Shown: one piece after another, positions 7,804 through 16,861 of the stretch
Position numbering within the stretch: position 1 is the first letter of the stretch
Layout: every line of letters starts with the position of its first letter
NCBI GenBank assembly: GCA_035946575.1
Contig: DASYZG010000078.1
Span: 5,252-69,251 of the forward strand
Length of the DNA stretch: 64,000 nucleotides
Reading direction: 5' to 3'
Source: Gp13-AA77 sp035946575
GTDB taxonomy: Bacteria > Acidobacteriota > Terriglobia > UBA7540
The notes under the pieces: generated by a model
What the model was told of the DNA's origin: nothing
Database searches by the model: none
Seen by the model: the letters and a program-made list of their open reading frames with translations, nothing else
Program-made: the position numbers and the translations under genes

Positions 7804-10023
7804 CTATTCGGCGTCCACGACGCAACGGAATCCGACAGCGCCGGAGCGATCGAGGCTGGGGGCCATCAAGAGATATTTGCCGTGCTCGTCCAGCCGGTAA
7901 GCTTGCGGGAAGTACCAGATTGAGCCCTGCGGCTGATAGTAACTGCCGCCGCGGAGGATCGCGGTCCGCGTGTGCTCGTCGGCATATTCATCCGTCCATT
8001 GCCAGACCGCGCCCACGAGATCCATTACACCGAACGGGCTCGCGCCCCGGGGATGATTTCCCACTTCGGGCGGCGCACCCATATGCTGGCCCATTTCGGG
8101 CTTCGGGACCGCACTCGCGTCCCAGCGCGGACCCCAGGGATACGTGCGGCCGTCGGTGCCCTGGGCCGCATATTGCCATTCCCACTCGTGCGGCAGGCGC
8201 TTGCCCGCCCACTTCGCGTAGGCACGGGCATCTTCGAGCGAGACCCAGGTGACGGGCTGGTTCCGGGCGCCTTCCGGGAAGCCGCCGTCGCGCCACGTTT
8301 TCAGGAAATTGTGATTGTCAGCGGGACGGTAATGCGTGGCGTCGAGGAACCGTTTGAATTCGGCGTTCGTCACCGGCTCGCGATCGATCCAGAACGACTT
8401 GATGTGCAGGCGGTGCTGATGACTTCGCCGCGGCGCATCCTCCCAGGGCATCTGCACGTCCACGCCGGCGTCATTGCCGCCTTCGACTTCGATGCCCGAG
8501 ACCTCGAAGTTGAAATCGCCCTCCGGGATTCGCACCATGCCTTCGGGCGTCCCCGGCGGCGGCTGCGTGGGCTCGATCCCGGTAATGTGCTGCGCAAGGG
8601 GACGCCAGTCGCGCGCAAAGCTGCTGAGGGGACGCGCCGCCAGCCGGTGCATTTCTGCGAGCAGCGACTCCTCGGCCGGTGTGAGTTCTCCCGTCGCATA
8701 GATCGCGCCGTAGCCCCGCGCTTCCATGTCAAAGCTGAGGACAAGATCCGCGCCTTCGATCTTCGGCTGAAGCTCGACGCCATGCCAGACGTCGTAGTAG
8801 CGCCGGCCGGGCACATTCGGAATCCGAATCTGCTCGCCGGCCACGTCGAATTCGTTGCGATTCACGAAGGTCCAAAGCACGGCGCCGCCCGCTTCGGGCT
8901 TGCCGGCCTCCGGGAACCTGCTCGAGAAGACGCCGTATTGCAGCACGGGTGTGTGCGGCTCCCAGGCGGGGCTGATCAGCAGCGGGGCGAATCCGCGCTC
9001 GATGGCGGCGATGCGGCGCAGCGCTTCCCCGTCACGTTCCTCGATCGGATTCCAGACGCCGAAGATGTTTTCCCAGCTCTCTACGCCAACCCCGTTGAAG
9101 AACGCAGCCTGCAGGACGTCGGTCTTGTCGCGCGACCAGCGATCGCAGACGTTCACCATGTGCCGCGGCTCGAGCCACTTGTTCTTGCTGATCATGGGCT
9201 CAAACGGATATTTCCAGTACCCCCAGGTGAGATTGTTCCAGGCGATGGCGAGGTCGAGGTCGCCGCTGGCGCCGTTCTCGGGCTCGAAAGCGATGGGATG
9301 CCCCGTGCGATCCGAGGCGGTACGAAAGACGGGGGGCACCGCACCCATAGTGTCGGCATTCACGCCGTCGGCCCCGACCCCGGCCATCAGGCGGGCAAGC
9401 GCTTCCCAGTCCGGCACGGGCTCAGGACTGGTGCCGCGGTCCCACGGATTGTACGGAAACAGCACGCGCACTCCCCGGCGGTGGAAATCCTCCACCATCG
9501 CCTTGAGGCCGTCGATTCCGCCGGGCAGATCGCGAACCATCTGGAACTGGTTGCGATCGTCAACTCCGAGGTTGGGATAAGTGGGCCAGAGCAGCACCGA
9601 ATCGATACCGCCATAGCGGGCCTTCAAGTCGGCAAGAAACCGATCGACCGTGTAGCCGCCGGCCGCCGGGTCATAGAAGTAGCGGTCGTGAATCATCATC
9701 TGCGGCTGGACGAAGCTCGACTGCGTCCAGCGGAGTTCCGGCCGGTCATATTGCGAGCCGTCGTAGCCCATGCGCACCAGGTGCTCGCGCCGCCAAGTGC
9801 GGATGTAGTGGAGCCAATCGCGAAACGAGGCCTCCGTAACCGGCCGCTGGCCGCCTTTGGCGCAGCACTCGCCGTCCGTAGCGGTTTCGTTCATGGGCCC
9901 GGGGATCTGCTCGTTCTCGGGCGGATATACGTTATGGGGATAGGTGAAGTCCTGGGCGGCAAGCGGAAGGGCAGTACCGAGGAGGAGGAACACCACCGCC
10001 GCGACGCGGCCGGGTCTCACCAC
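7804..10023 (-). CDS. Secreted fusion of a glycosidase-like barrel with a formylglycine-generating-enzyme (FGE/SUMF1) domain
   Basis: A 739-residue protein with a signal peptide at about 1-23 (LPLAAQ). Residues of about 60-460 resemble glycoside-hydrolase TIM barrels: VLLWPTYPNLG, GVRVLFPYNPWDRG, GADGVNADTMG and IAFEPENGA follow the strand-acid pattern of clan D-like enzymes, ending in a beta domain (YYDVWHGVELQP). From about 490 to the end is an FGE-sulfatase domain: GMVRIPEGDF, KSFWIDREPVTNAEFKRFL, QPVTWVSLEDARAYAKWAGKRLPHEWEWQYAAQGTDGR (in part), WQWTDEY and ILRGGSYY. The copper/cysteine site of true FGE is not evident, so the domain is probably a sugar- or surface-binding relative. The start is GTG at 10023, overlapping the upstream stop by seven bases with AAGGTG ahead of it, suggesting translational coupling. 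The pairing of domains is unusual and the substrate unknown. Confidence 0.75.
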   Translation of the reverse strand: MVRPGRVAAVVFLLLGTALPLAAQDFTYPHNVYPPENEQIPGPMNETATDGECCAKGGQRPVTEASFRDWLHYIRTWRREHLVRMGYDGSQYDRPELRWTQSSFVQPQMMIHDRYFYDPAAGGYTVDRFLADLKARYGGIDSVLLWPTYPNLGVDDRNQFQMVRDLPGGIDGLKAMVEDFHRRGVRVLFPYNPWDRGTSPEPVPDWEALARLMAGVGADGVNADTMGAVPPVFRTASDRTGHPIAFEPENGASGDLDLAIAWNNLTWGYWKYPFEPMISKNKWLEPRHMVNVCDRWSRDKTDVLQAAFFNGVGVESWENIFGVWNPIEERDGEALRRIAAIERGFAPLLISPAWEPHTPVLQYGVFSSRFPEAGKPEAGGAVLWTFVNRNEFDVAGEQIRIPNVPGRRYYDVWHGVELQPKIEGADLVLSFDMEARGYGAIYATGELTPAEESLLAEMHRLAARPLSSFARDWRPLAQHITGIEPTQPPPGTPEGMVRIPEGDFNFEVSGIEVEGGNDAGVDVQMPWEDAPRRSHQHRLHIKSFWIDREPVTNAEFKRFLDATHYRPADNHNFLKTWRDGGFPEGARNQPVTWVSLEDARAYAKWAGKRLPHEWEWQYAAQGTDGRTYPWGPRWDASAVPKPEMGQHMGAPPEVGNHPRGASPFGVMDLVGAVWQWTDEYADEHTRTAILRGGSYYQPQGSIWYFPQAYRLDEHGKYLLMAPSLDRSGAVGFRCVVDAE

Positions 10024-10796
10024 CGGAACACCTTGGTGGGAGCGTTCTGGGTAGCGAGATGCAGTTCGGGAGCGCAGGCGCTGCGGCGCCGGGAGAGAGC
10101 CTCGAGGGCGGTCAGGCGCACGATTTCGGGATGATTATTGATCTCGCTCAAATGCGCGAGCACCAGCACCTGGGCGCATCCGTCGTAATCGGAGGTGAGG
10201 AACTCGGCGGTGGCGTTGTTCGACAGATGCCCGTGACGGCTCATCACCCGCTGCTTGACAAACCACGGGTAGGGGCCAACGCGGAGCATCTCGACGTCGT
10301 GATTGGATTCGAAGACCAGCATATGACAGCCGCGCAGGTGCTGCTTCACATGCTCGGGGACGCAGCCGAGGTCGGTGACGACGGCGATCTTCAGACCCTC
10401 GGCCGCGAAGGTGAATCCCACGGGATCGGCGGCGTCGTGGGGTATGGAGAAGGGCGTAACTTCGATATCGCCGATGGTCAACTTCCCGCCGGCGGTGAAC
10501 ATTTCGAAGGCGGTGATCTTCTTTCCCCAGTCGATGGCGTCGCGCGTCGCCGCGTTGATGTAGATCGGCCGGCCGAGGTCGCGGGCCATCCGCTTCAGGC
10601 CGCCGACGTGATCGATGTGCTCGTGGGAAATGATAAAAGCATCGCAGCTCTCGAAGCGCTCGCCGACAGCCTCAAGCCGCGCACAGGTCTCCTTCTTGCT
10701 CAACCCGGCGTCAACCAGCAGGCACGTGCGCTCGGTAGCGATCCAGGTGGAGTTGCCGTGACTACCACTCGCCAGTACGCAAACGCGCAGGCTCAA
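10017..10796 (-). CDS. MBL-fold metallo-hydrolase, WalJ/YycJ-like
   Basis: A 259-residue cytoplasmic beta-lactamase-fold hydrolase. It opens with LRVCVLASGSHGNSTWI, typical of the YycJ/WalJ group. The metal motif ISHEHIDHVGG has the expected HxHxDH, and further ligands lie in the D-L-G-C (VVTDLGCVPEH) and SNHD (VFESNHDVEML) segments. WalJ proteins are 5'-3' DNA exonucleases linked to DNA repair and cell-wall control in Firmicutes (family knowledge); a similar role here is inference. The start is TTG at 10796 with AAAGGA eight bases upstream. Its stop overlaps the GTG start of the FGE fusion, so the two are co-translated. Confidence 0.85.
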   Translation of the reverse strand: MSLRVCVLASGSHGNSTWIATERTCLLVDAGLSKKETCARLEAVGERFESCDAFIISHEHIDHVGGLKRMARDLGRPIYINAATRDAIDWGKKITAFEMFTAGGKLTIGDIEVTPFSIPHDAADPVGFTFAAEGLKIAVVTDLGCVPEHVKQHLRGCHMLVFESNHDVEMLRVGPYPWFVKQRVMSRHGHLSNNATAEFLTSDYDGCAQVLVLAHLSEINNHPEIVRLTALEALSRRRSACAPELHLATQNAPTKVFRW

Positions 10797-10995
10797 TGGT
10801 TCTATCCTTTGAATCGTGGGTCAAATGACACCGGGGAGCGGCCCCTGCGTCAAGCTGAGCCGGTCGATCCGGCAGAAGTGCATTATAAAGCAGAAGCGCA
10901 TACGGCGGGAGAGTTCGTGGCGTGGGGATTCCTCGCAGCGCCCGCGTTCAGGCGGGGCACATGCGGGGTGGAAGGGCGGCGCCGCAGGAGTTCCG

Positions 10996-12282
10996 TCAGC
11001 AGGCGAGATCGTTGCGCGTGATCCGGGCGCCCTGCAGCGGACCGAGGACCGTCAGAGCCAGGCGCTTGCGGTCGAGCAGCTCGCGCGCCACGGCCAGCAC
11101 GTCATCGGAACTGACCGCCTCCAGTTCGCGCGCGATCTCGTCCATGGTGATGTGCCGTCCGAAGTACATCTCGTGCCGGGCCAGATTGGACATGCGGCTC
11201 ATGGTGGATTCGAGCCCGAGCAGAGTGCTGCCCTTCAGGAAGTCCTTGGTGCGGCGCAATTCTTCGTCGCCCATGAGTTCCGATTTCAAACGCGCGAACT
11301 CTTCGATGATCAACTGGACCACCGTGCGGGCGTTGGCGCCCGAAGTTCCGGCGTAGACGTTCAGGCAGCCGGTGTCCGTGTAGGAGCTCAAGCCGGAGAA
11401 AACGGCGTAGGCGAGGCCGCGCTTCTCGCGGACATTCTGGAAGAGCCGCGAGCTCATGCCACCGCCCAGGGCGGTGTTGAGCACGTAGCAGGCGAATCGG
11501 CGCGGATGAGTCAGGGGGAAAGCGGGCGCGCCCAGGCAGATGTGGACCTGCTCCAGATTCTTCTTGTGGCGCAGGCGGATGTCCGGAGAGGCCACGGGCA
11601 CGCGCTCGTGAACGGCGGGGTCGCCGGCGGGCACCTTGCCCATTTCCTGCCGGACGAGGTCCAGCACCTGATTATGCCGGAGGTTCCCGGCCGCCGAGAT
11701 CAGCATGTTGCAGGGCGTGTAGTGACGGCGGAAGTAGCGGAACAGCCGCTTGCGATTGAAGGTGCGCACGGTCTGGCGCGTTCCGAGGATCGGCCGGCCG
11801 AGCGGGTGGTTGCGCCAGTAACTCTGGGTGAAGATCTCGTGCACTAGGTCATCCGGCGTGTCTTCCACCATCTTGATCTCTTCCTGGATCACCTGCGATT
11901 CCTTGGCCACATGCTCGTCGCGCAGCAGAGGGTCTTTGACAAGATCGGCCAGCACCTCGAAGGCGCGCGGCACGTGCTCGTCGAGAACTTTGATGGAGAA
12001 GCTGGTGCATTCCTTGGCGGTGAAGGCGTCAAGATGGCCGCCGATCGAGTCCGCCGAGCGCGCGATTTCCTCCGCCGTGCGCTTGTGCGTGCCCTTGAAC
12101 ACCATGTGCTCGAGGAAATGGGTGATGCCGTTCTCCTCGGCGCGCTCGGCGCGCGACCCGGTCCGCAGCCAGATACCGACCGAAACCGAGCGCACCACCG
12201 GCATCTCTTCGGTAACGATCGTGAGTCCGTTATCCAGCAGGGTCTTACGTACCGGTCCCTGCGCGTGAATGGCTTGATCCAA
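10996..12282 (-). CDS. M16 family zinc metallopeptidase (insulinase/mitochondrial processing peptidase-like)
   Basis: A 428-residue peptidase with the inverted zinc motif HFLEH at 55-59 and the downstream glutamate in the QEEIKMVEDTPDDLVHE region. The N-terminal domain is the active half, and the C-terminal half (from about 215) is the inactive M16_C domain with LGGGMSSRLFQNVREKRGLAY (in part), the conserved substrate-binding motif. Single-chain bacterial members of this size resemble PqqF/YmxG-type processing peptidases. I choose TTG at 12282 because AGGAG stands six bases upstream and the protein then starts just before the conserved KTLLDNGLTIVTEEMP. The frame stays open to a further TTG at 12405, which would add 41 residues of unlikely sequence. 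Confidence 0.85.
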   Translation of the reverse strand: MDQAIHAQGPVRKTLLDNGLTIVTEEMPVVRSVSVGIWLRTGSRAERAEENGITHFLEHMVFKGTHKRTAEEIARSADSIGGHLDAFTAKECTSFSIKVLDEHVPRAFEVLADLVKDPLLRDEHVAKESQVIQEEIKMVEDTPDDLVHEIFTQSYWRNHPLGRPILGTRQTVRTFNRKRLFRYFRRHYTPCNMLISAAGNLRHNQVLDLVRQEMGKVPAGDPAVHERVPVASPDIRLRHKKNLEQVHICLGAPAFPLTHPRRFACYVLNTALGGGMSSRLFQNVREKRGLAYAVFSGLSSYTDTGCLNVYAGTSGANARTVVQLIIEEFARLKSELMGDEELRRTKDFLKGSTLLGLESTMSRMSNLARHEMYFGRHITMDEIARELEAVSSDDVLAVARELLDRKRLALTVLGPLQGARITRNDLAC

Positions 12283-12419
12283 GGCTTTCTCCTGTTCCCA
12301 TCCTAAGCGTAAAACGATTCCAGGCGCCAGCAGGTTGGTTGGATGCTGTGAATCGGGAGCAGGCGCAAGGATTTCGGCGTGGGATAAGCCACATCGTGTC
12401 AACAACTTAAACGCCAGCG

Positions 12420-13250
12420 CTATGACGATCGGTGCTGGATGCGCGCCGTTTCTTGGGCGGCGGCCCGATCTCGCAGTCGGGGAGAGTACTGGCCGGTAAG
12501 GGCCCGCCAGCGCACTTCCGCCACTTCGCGAAAGCTACGGAGGGCATCGCGCAGCACGCTGAACCTGGTGGCGGGGTCGTTATCCCAGCGGACCGGGATC
12601 TCCACAATCCGCCCGCCCCAGCGCTCCACCAGGAAAAGAAGCTCCGGGTCGAAACCGAAGCGCTCGGCTTTCAGGTGCTCGAAGGCGCGACGGGTAGCCT
12701 CGCGCCGGAAGAGTTTCAAACCACATTGTGTATCGCGCAGCTTGAGCCCGGTGAACAATCGCACGGCCAGGTTGAAGCAGATGCCGCCCCACTCGCGAAA
12801 CAGAGGCTGATGTACGCCGATCAGTTCGCGCTGCAGCGCCCGCGAACCGATGGCAGCGTCGGCGCCGGTGGACTCGAGCGCGGCGATCAGCATGCCTGTC
12901 TGGTCGATGGGCGCCGAGAGATCAGCGTCGGTAAACAACACGTATTCGCCACGCGCTTCCAGCACGCCGCGCCGCACGCTGTATCCCTTGCCGCGATTGC
13001 GATCGTTCCGGATGAGCCGGAAGGACGGCCAGTGCTGAACGACGGACGCCACTATATCCGCGGTGCCGTCGCTTGACCCGTCGTCGACCACGGTTACTTC
13101 AGCGGAGTAACTCTTGGAGGCCAGGTACCAGTGGATAGCGGCAAGCGATCGTCCAATGCGCTGTGCCTCGTTATAGGCCGGGACTACGATACTGAGAAAT
13201 GGCGCCGATGTCTCCGCAGAGCCGGACCGTAAATCTTGATTCTGTGTCAT
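12420..13250 (-). CDS. Glycosyltransferase family 2, polyprenyl/dolichyl-phosphate glucosyltransferase-like
   Basis: A 276-residue GT-A fold enzyme. FLSIVVPAYNEAQRIG starts the nucleotide-sugar domain, VVDDGSSDGT lies at about 54-63, and the metal-binding TDADLSAP has its DAD at 108-110. The later TQCGLKLFRR and ERFGFDPELLFL motifs are those of ALG5/DPG-synthase-like enzymes that load glucose or mannose onto a lipid phosphate carrier. No membrane helices are present beyond the catalytic domain. The ATG at 13250 is preferred over the TTG at 13277 because the protein then begins shortly before the domain; neither has a strong Shine-Dalgarno. The product could feed wall glycan or protein glycosylation; the acceptor is inferred only from family resemblance. 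Confidence 0.85.
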   Translation of the reverse strand: MTQNQDLRSGSAETSAPFLSIVVPAYNEAQRIGRSLAAIHWYLASKSYSAEVTVVDDGSSDGTADIVASVVQHWPSFRLIRNDRNRGKGYSVRRGVLEARGEYVLFTDADLSAPIDQTGMLIAALESTGADAAIGSRALQRELIGVHQPLFREWGGICFNLAVRLFTGLKLRDTQCGLKLFRREATRRAFEHLKAERFGFDPELLFLVERWGGRIVEIPVRWDNDPATRFSVLRDALRSFREVAEVRWRALTGQYSPRLRDRAAAQETARIQHRSS

Positions 13251-13517
13251 CGCTTCTATTAACCCTGAGCGAGGCAAAATTATGGGAGCGGAATGTTATG
13301 TGTTTTCTCGCGCAGCAGGTTGCATTGCCGAGCAGCCTGCTGTTTCCGAAAAGACACAGGGCTGACTCCCGGAGCCTTCGATCGTCCACGGCGAACGACT
13401 AGCCGCTCAGCTTGATTCCAAAGCAGATAGCGCGTTCGGCCTGGAGGCGCTTCTGAAGCTCTTAACATTCAAAACAGGCAGAAGGCCGCATTCACATTAG
13501 CAACCGAGGTTCCACTG

Positions 13518-14198
13518 TTAGCCAAAGAACCGCGGCCAGCGCGCCTGGGGCCAGCCTTGCTTGCCGACCAGCGGCACGAACTGGACAGCTTCGAGAGTCT
13601 TGTCGCTGAAGTCCTCGCCTCGCCGCACAAAAAGGTGGAGTTGCTGCATCTCGCGGCCGCCGATGGGAATCACGAGGCGCCCTCCGCCGGCAAGCTGGTC
13701 GATAAGAGCCTGAGGAACACGAGGCGAGCCCGCCGTCACCAGGATGGCCTCGTACGGCGCCGCCACGGCATAGCCTTCAGTGCCGTCGCCGGTAATCACT
13801 TCCACGCTTCCGTAGCCGAGGCGGGCCAGCTTCCGGCGCGCCTCTTCGGCCAGTGACGCATTGCGCTCGACGGTATAAACGCGCGCGTCCAGAGCCGCGA
13901 GCACGGCAGACTGGTAACCCAGACCCGTGCCGATCTCGAGCACGCGATCGCCGGGATTCACGGCCGCAGCCTCGGTCATCAAGGCGACGATGAACGGCTG
14001 CGAGATGGTCTCCCATTCCCCGATGGGCAGCGCGCGATCCTCGTAAGCCGCCGCCGCCTGGTCGATGGGGACAAACTCGTGGCGCGGCACGGTCGCCATG
14101 GCCTCGAGCACGCGCCGGTCGCGGATGCCGCGAGCGCGAAGCTGTCCTTCGACCATCGACTGGCGTTCGGATTCGCGAAGTGCTGTGGTATCTGCCAA
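13518..14198 (-). CDS. pcm: Protein-L-isoaspartate O-methyltransferase
   Basis: Repairs isoaspartyl residues in aged proteins using S-adenosylmethionine. About 226 residues; the family is usually 205-225. The N-terminal MVEGQLRARGIRDRRVLEAMATVPRHEFVP (in part) is diagnostic. TISQPFIVA at 64-72 is the substrate-loop motif, and VLEIGTGLGY at 86-95 is SAM-binding motif I. GGRLVIPIGG is the conserved late strand. The start is uncertain: TTG at 14198 has GAGG close upstream, while the ATG at 14156 (MVEGQL) would give 212 residues. It lies between the glycosyltransferase and GH78 genes, all minus strand, with gaps of 267 and 85 bp. Confidence 0.9.
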   Translation of the reverse strand: MADTTALRESERQSMVEGQLRARGIRDRRVLEAMATVPRHEFVPIDQAAAAYEDRALPIGEWETISQPFIVALMTEAAAVNPGDRVLEIGTGLGYQSAVLAALDARVYTVERNASLAEEARRKLARLGYGSVEVITGDGTEGYAVAAPYEAILVTAGSPRVPQALIDQLAGGGRLVIPIGGREMQQLHLFVRRGEDFSDKTLEAVQFVPLVGKQGWPQARWPRFFG

Positions 14199-14283
14199 GT
14201 TACCTCTGTGCGTAGGATAGCACCGAATCGAGGCCTGGCACGGGCTTGGGCCGCCCTCGGGGGCAACGGCCAATAGTCGATTC

Positions 14284-16698
14284 CTAGAGCGTCAGCCGCT
14301 GCTCGCCCGGATGCAGCGCGATCCGCCGCTCCTTCCAGATGAACCAGCCCGACAGTCCCGCCGGCAGCGCCACGTCGGCGGTCCAGTGATCGCCCTGGCG
14401 CTCGTAGGTCACCCGAATGGGACCTTGCGAGTGGGGGACGGCGGCGGTCAGGTGGTGAAGCTCGCCGAGATGCGGTGCGATTGTCACCCTGGCGAAACCG
14501 GGCGCGGCCGATTCGATGCCGGCCACCGTCGCGAGCAGATCGAAATCCGGATGCGCGCTCCAGGCGTGGCAATCCGAGCGCGTCTCGCCGGGCGTCTCGG
14601 CGAAAGTAGTCAGGCCCTCGTTGAGCATCTCTTTCCAGGGAGCGAGTTCCTCGATGTAGCGGCCGGCGAGCCCGGTCTTGTTCATGGCGCGGGCAAGATA
14701 GAAACGGAAATAGTAGGAAGCCTGAGTAAGGCTCTTGTCCTGGAGGACACGTTCGGTCACGCCGCGCTGCGCCGCGGCCGGAATCGCGTCTGACAGCACA
14801 CCGAGGATATTGCCTTGCTGGCTGAAGTGGTTCTTCGCGGGCGTGTCGGCAAGCAGGCCGCGGCCGGCGTCCCAGCAGGTGCGGTAGACGGCGCTCGCGA
14901 TCTTCGCGGCCAGGGCGCGCTCGCGCCGGGCCATATCCGAATCGCCGAAGGCCGCTTCGAGGTCGGCGGCCTGGCGAAGCGCCATCACAAACTCGAGGCT
15001 CAAATCCGACGACTGGCCATCGGCCTCCTGCGGCGCCACGCCATCGCGAAAATCGTCCGCCCAATCGACGAAAGGCCACCAGGGCAAGCGGTCCAGCAGT
15101 CCCGATGCGGTCAGATGCGACTGGTACCAGGCGAGCACTTCGCGCGCATTGGGCAGCCACGGCTTCAGGAAGTCCTGTTCGCCGCGATACCACCACAAGT
15201 CGTGCATCATGCCGATCCAGTAGAGCGAAAACGGCGGGATGTACTGCGGGAGGGCGGAGGGATAGCGGCTTTGCGTCAATCCTTCAGGCGTCTGCGAATC
15301 GCCCAGGAGATCGATGGCGTTCTTGTCCAAGCGATCGTCGCCGGCCACGTAGAGCGAGATCAGCGCCTGGATGCGCGTGTCGCCCACATACTGGAGCTGC
15401 TCGTAGTAGGGGCAATCCATGTAAGTTTCGTGGGCGCAGAGCCGCGCCGTGCGCCAGCCGACTTCCCAGATCTTCTGGAGCACGGGATCGTCGCTCCCGA
15501 ACGTCGCCTCGGGCTTGAAGGGATAGGCGGTAAAGTAGCCCCGGAAGTCTTCGATGGTCAGCGGAGCATCGCCCGTGCGCACGTCGATCTGCACGTAGCG
15601 GTAGGCGCGCCACCAGAGGGACGAGAATGCGCGATGCGCGCCGCCGTCGGGCAGGAACTCGTCGTAAAGCCCGCGAATCTTCTTGCCTCCGGTCTTGTTC
15701 CTATTGCCCTTGTGCCCCTGCGAGTCAAACAGGGCTTCGGCATAGGTGATCCGGATTTGTGATCCGCGGCCGCCGCTCGTTATCAGCTCGGGATAGGTCG
15801 TAGTCTCGAAGCTCTGATCGAGAAGCAGGGACGCCTCGGTGTTCGCCGGCACCGTGACGGGTGCGTGCCCACCCGTGAATTCCAAAGAAACGTTCGCGCC
15901 TTCCGAACGCACCACGCGCGCCAGCCGCTGCAGGGTTTCCTCCTGCGCCGGCAGCGGATCGGCAACCAGCATCCAGCGCGAGCGGGTGTCCTGGATGGCT
16001 CGCGGGCTCGCGGTTCCGAGCGGCAAGGGCGGAATCCAGGCGCCGGCGTCGTAGTCCGCGTCCTGCCACCCCCACGGATACTGCGCCGCCGCAACGCGCT
16101 CGCCATGGCCCGCGGCGTAGTAGCCTCCGGCCTCTTTTTCGGAGAGAACGATGACGCTGCGTGAGTGGTCGAGCAGGGTCTTCCAGGATTGATCTGTGTT
16201 GACTACCGGATTGTCGCCCTCCAGGACGAATCCCGTTTGCGACGTGAGCTGCGCCATGGGCGCTTCGTCCGCGTAGTTCCAGATCACCGCCGCGAGCACG
16301 TTCTTGCCCGCGCGAAGCTGCGGCGCGAGATTGACGGTCTCGAAGCGCCAGTGATCCAGATCGCCTCGCGATGGCCCTCGCGAAACGCGGGCGCCGTTGA
16401 CGAACAGCTCGTAGCGATTGTCGGCGCTGACGTGCACCAGAAACTGGCCGGGCGCCGAAGGGAGATCGAAGCTCTTCCGCAGATAGCAGACGCCGGCGTC
16501 GCGCGGCGGCGCCTTGGGGCAAGTGATCCACTCGGCTTTCCAGGGACGCGTCAAGAGCGGCGAACGAACCTGAGCCGCAGCCTGCTGCGGTTGTTGGAAC
16601 GTAGTCTGGCCCAGGAAAAACACGAGCAGCAGCTTCGCGATTCTAAGGTTACCGTGGATCGAGGCTCGGGCAGCACGATGAATTGACATACAGGGCAT
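14284..16698 (-). CDS. Exported alpha-L-rhamnosidase-like glycoside hydrolase (GH78)
   Basis: An 804-residue exported protein with a signal-like segment at about 18-43 (LLLVFFLGQTTF). A beta-sandwich region (WKAEWITCPKAPP, LFVNGARVSRGP, NVLAAVIWNY) precedes the (alpha/alpha)6 barrel. The barrel opens with TYMDCPYYEQLQYVGDTRIQ at about 418-437, matching the conserved DCPxR-D/E-GWxGD region of GH78, and has further acidic motifs at PWWPFVDWADDF. The end (SHPDFDLLATVAGIE, APGFARVTIAPHLGEL) matches the usual GH78 C-terminal beta domain. Such enzymes release rhamnose from plant glycosides, pectin or bacterial polysaccharide. The motif differs from the textbook DCPQRxERLGW, so the specificity may be divergent. 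Two nearby ATGs (16698 and 16689) both lack a clear ribosome site. Confidence 0.85.
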   Translation of the reverse strand: MPCMSIHRAARASIHGNLRIAKLLLVFFLGQTTFQQPQQAAAQVRSPLLTRPWKAEWITCPKAPPRDAGVCYLRKSFDLPSAPGQFLVHVSADNRYELFVNGARVSRGPSRGDLDHWRFETVNLAPQLRAGKNVLAAVIWNYADEAPMAQLTSQTGFVLEGDNPVVNTDQSWKTLLDHSRSVIVLSEKEAGGYYAAGHGERVAAAQYPWGWQDADYDAGAWIPPLPLGTASPRAIQDTRSRWMLVADPLPAQEETLQRLARVVRSEGANVSLEFTGGHAPVTVPANTEASLLLDQSFETTTYPELITSGGRGSQIRITYAEALFDSQGHKGNRNKTGGKKIRGLYDEFLPDGGAHRAFSSLWWRAYRYVQIDVRTGDAPLTIEDFRGYFTAYPFKPEATFGSDDPVLQKIWEVGWRTARLCAHETYMDCPYYEQLQYVGDTRIQALISLYVAGDDRLDKNAIDLLGDSQTPEGLTQSRYPSALPQYIPPFSLYWIGMMHDLWWYRGEQDFLKPWLPNAREVLAWYQSHLTASGLLDRLPWWPFVDWADDFRDGVAPQEADGQSSDLSLEFVMALRQAADLEAAFGDSDMARRERALAAKIASAVYRTCWDAGRGLLADTPAKNHFSQQGNILGVLSDAIPAAAQRGVTERVLQDKSLTQASYYFRFYLARAMNKTGLAGRYIEELAPWKEMLNEGLTTFAETPGETRSDCHAWSAHPDFDLLATVAGIESAAPGFARVTIAPHLGELHHLTAAVPHSQGPIRVTYERQGDHWTADVALPAGLSGWFIWKERRIALHPGEQRLTL

Positions 16699-16799
16699 TC
16701 TAAAATTAACCTGCCTGACCTTGCTGAAAAACTCAGCCGGCCCGTCAATCTGAATGCTGTAGCCTCCGCGGTTCCTCTCTGAACTCCTGGTTAGAAGGC

Positions 16800-16852
16800 C
16801 TCAACGCAGAGGCCACGGAGGGCCCACCCAGAACACGGAGGGTTTCGCGCTC
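16800..16852. repeat. Degenerate CACGGAGG/CACAGAG intergenic repeat
   Basis: Several spaced CACGGAGG or GCAGAGG units lie upstream of the GH78 gene. Related tracts occur at about 21990-22022 (opposite strand) and 23532-23574. This is a low-complexity intergenic family with no coding content. Confidence 0.45.
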
Positions 16853-16861
16853 CGTCTATCT

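Noticed and set aside
7972..10134. 720-codon open frame antisense to the FGE fusion
   Set aside because: Composition of a shadow frame; the opposite strand has a signal peptide and a clear FGE domain.
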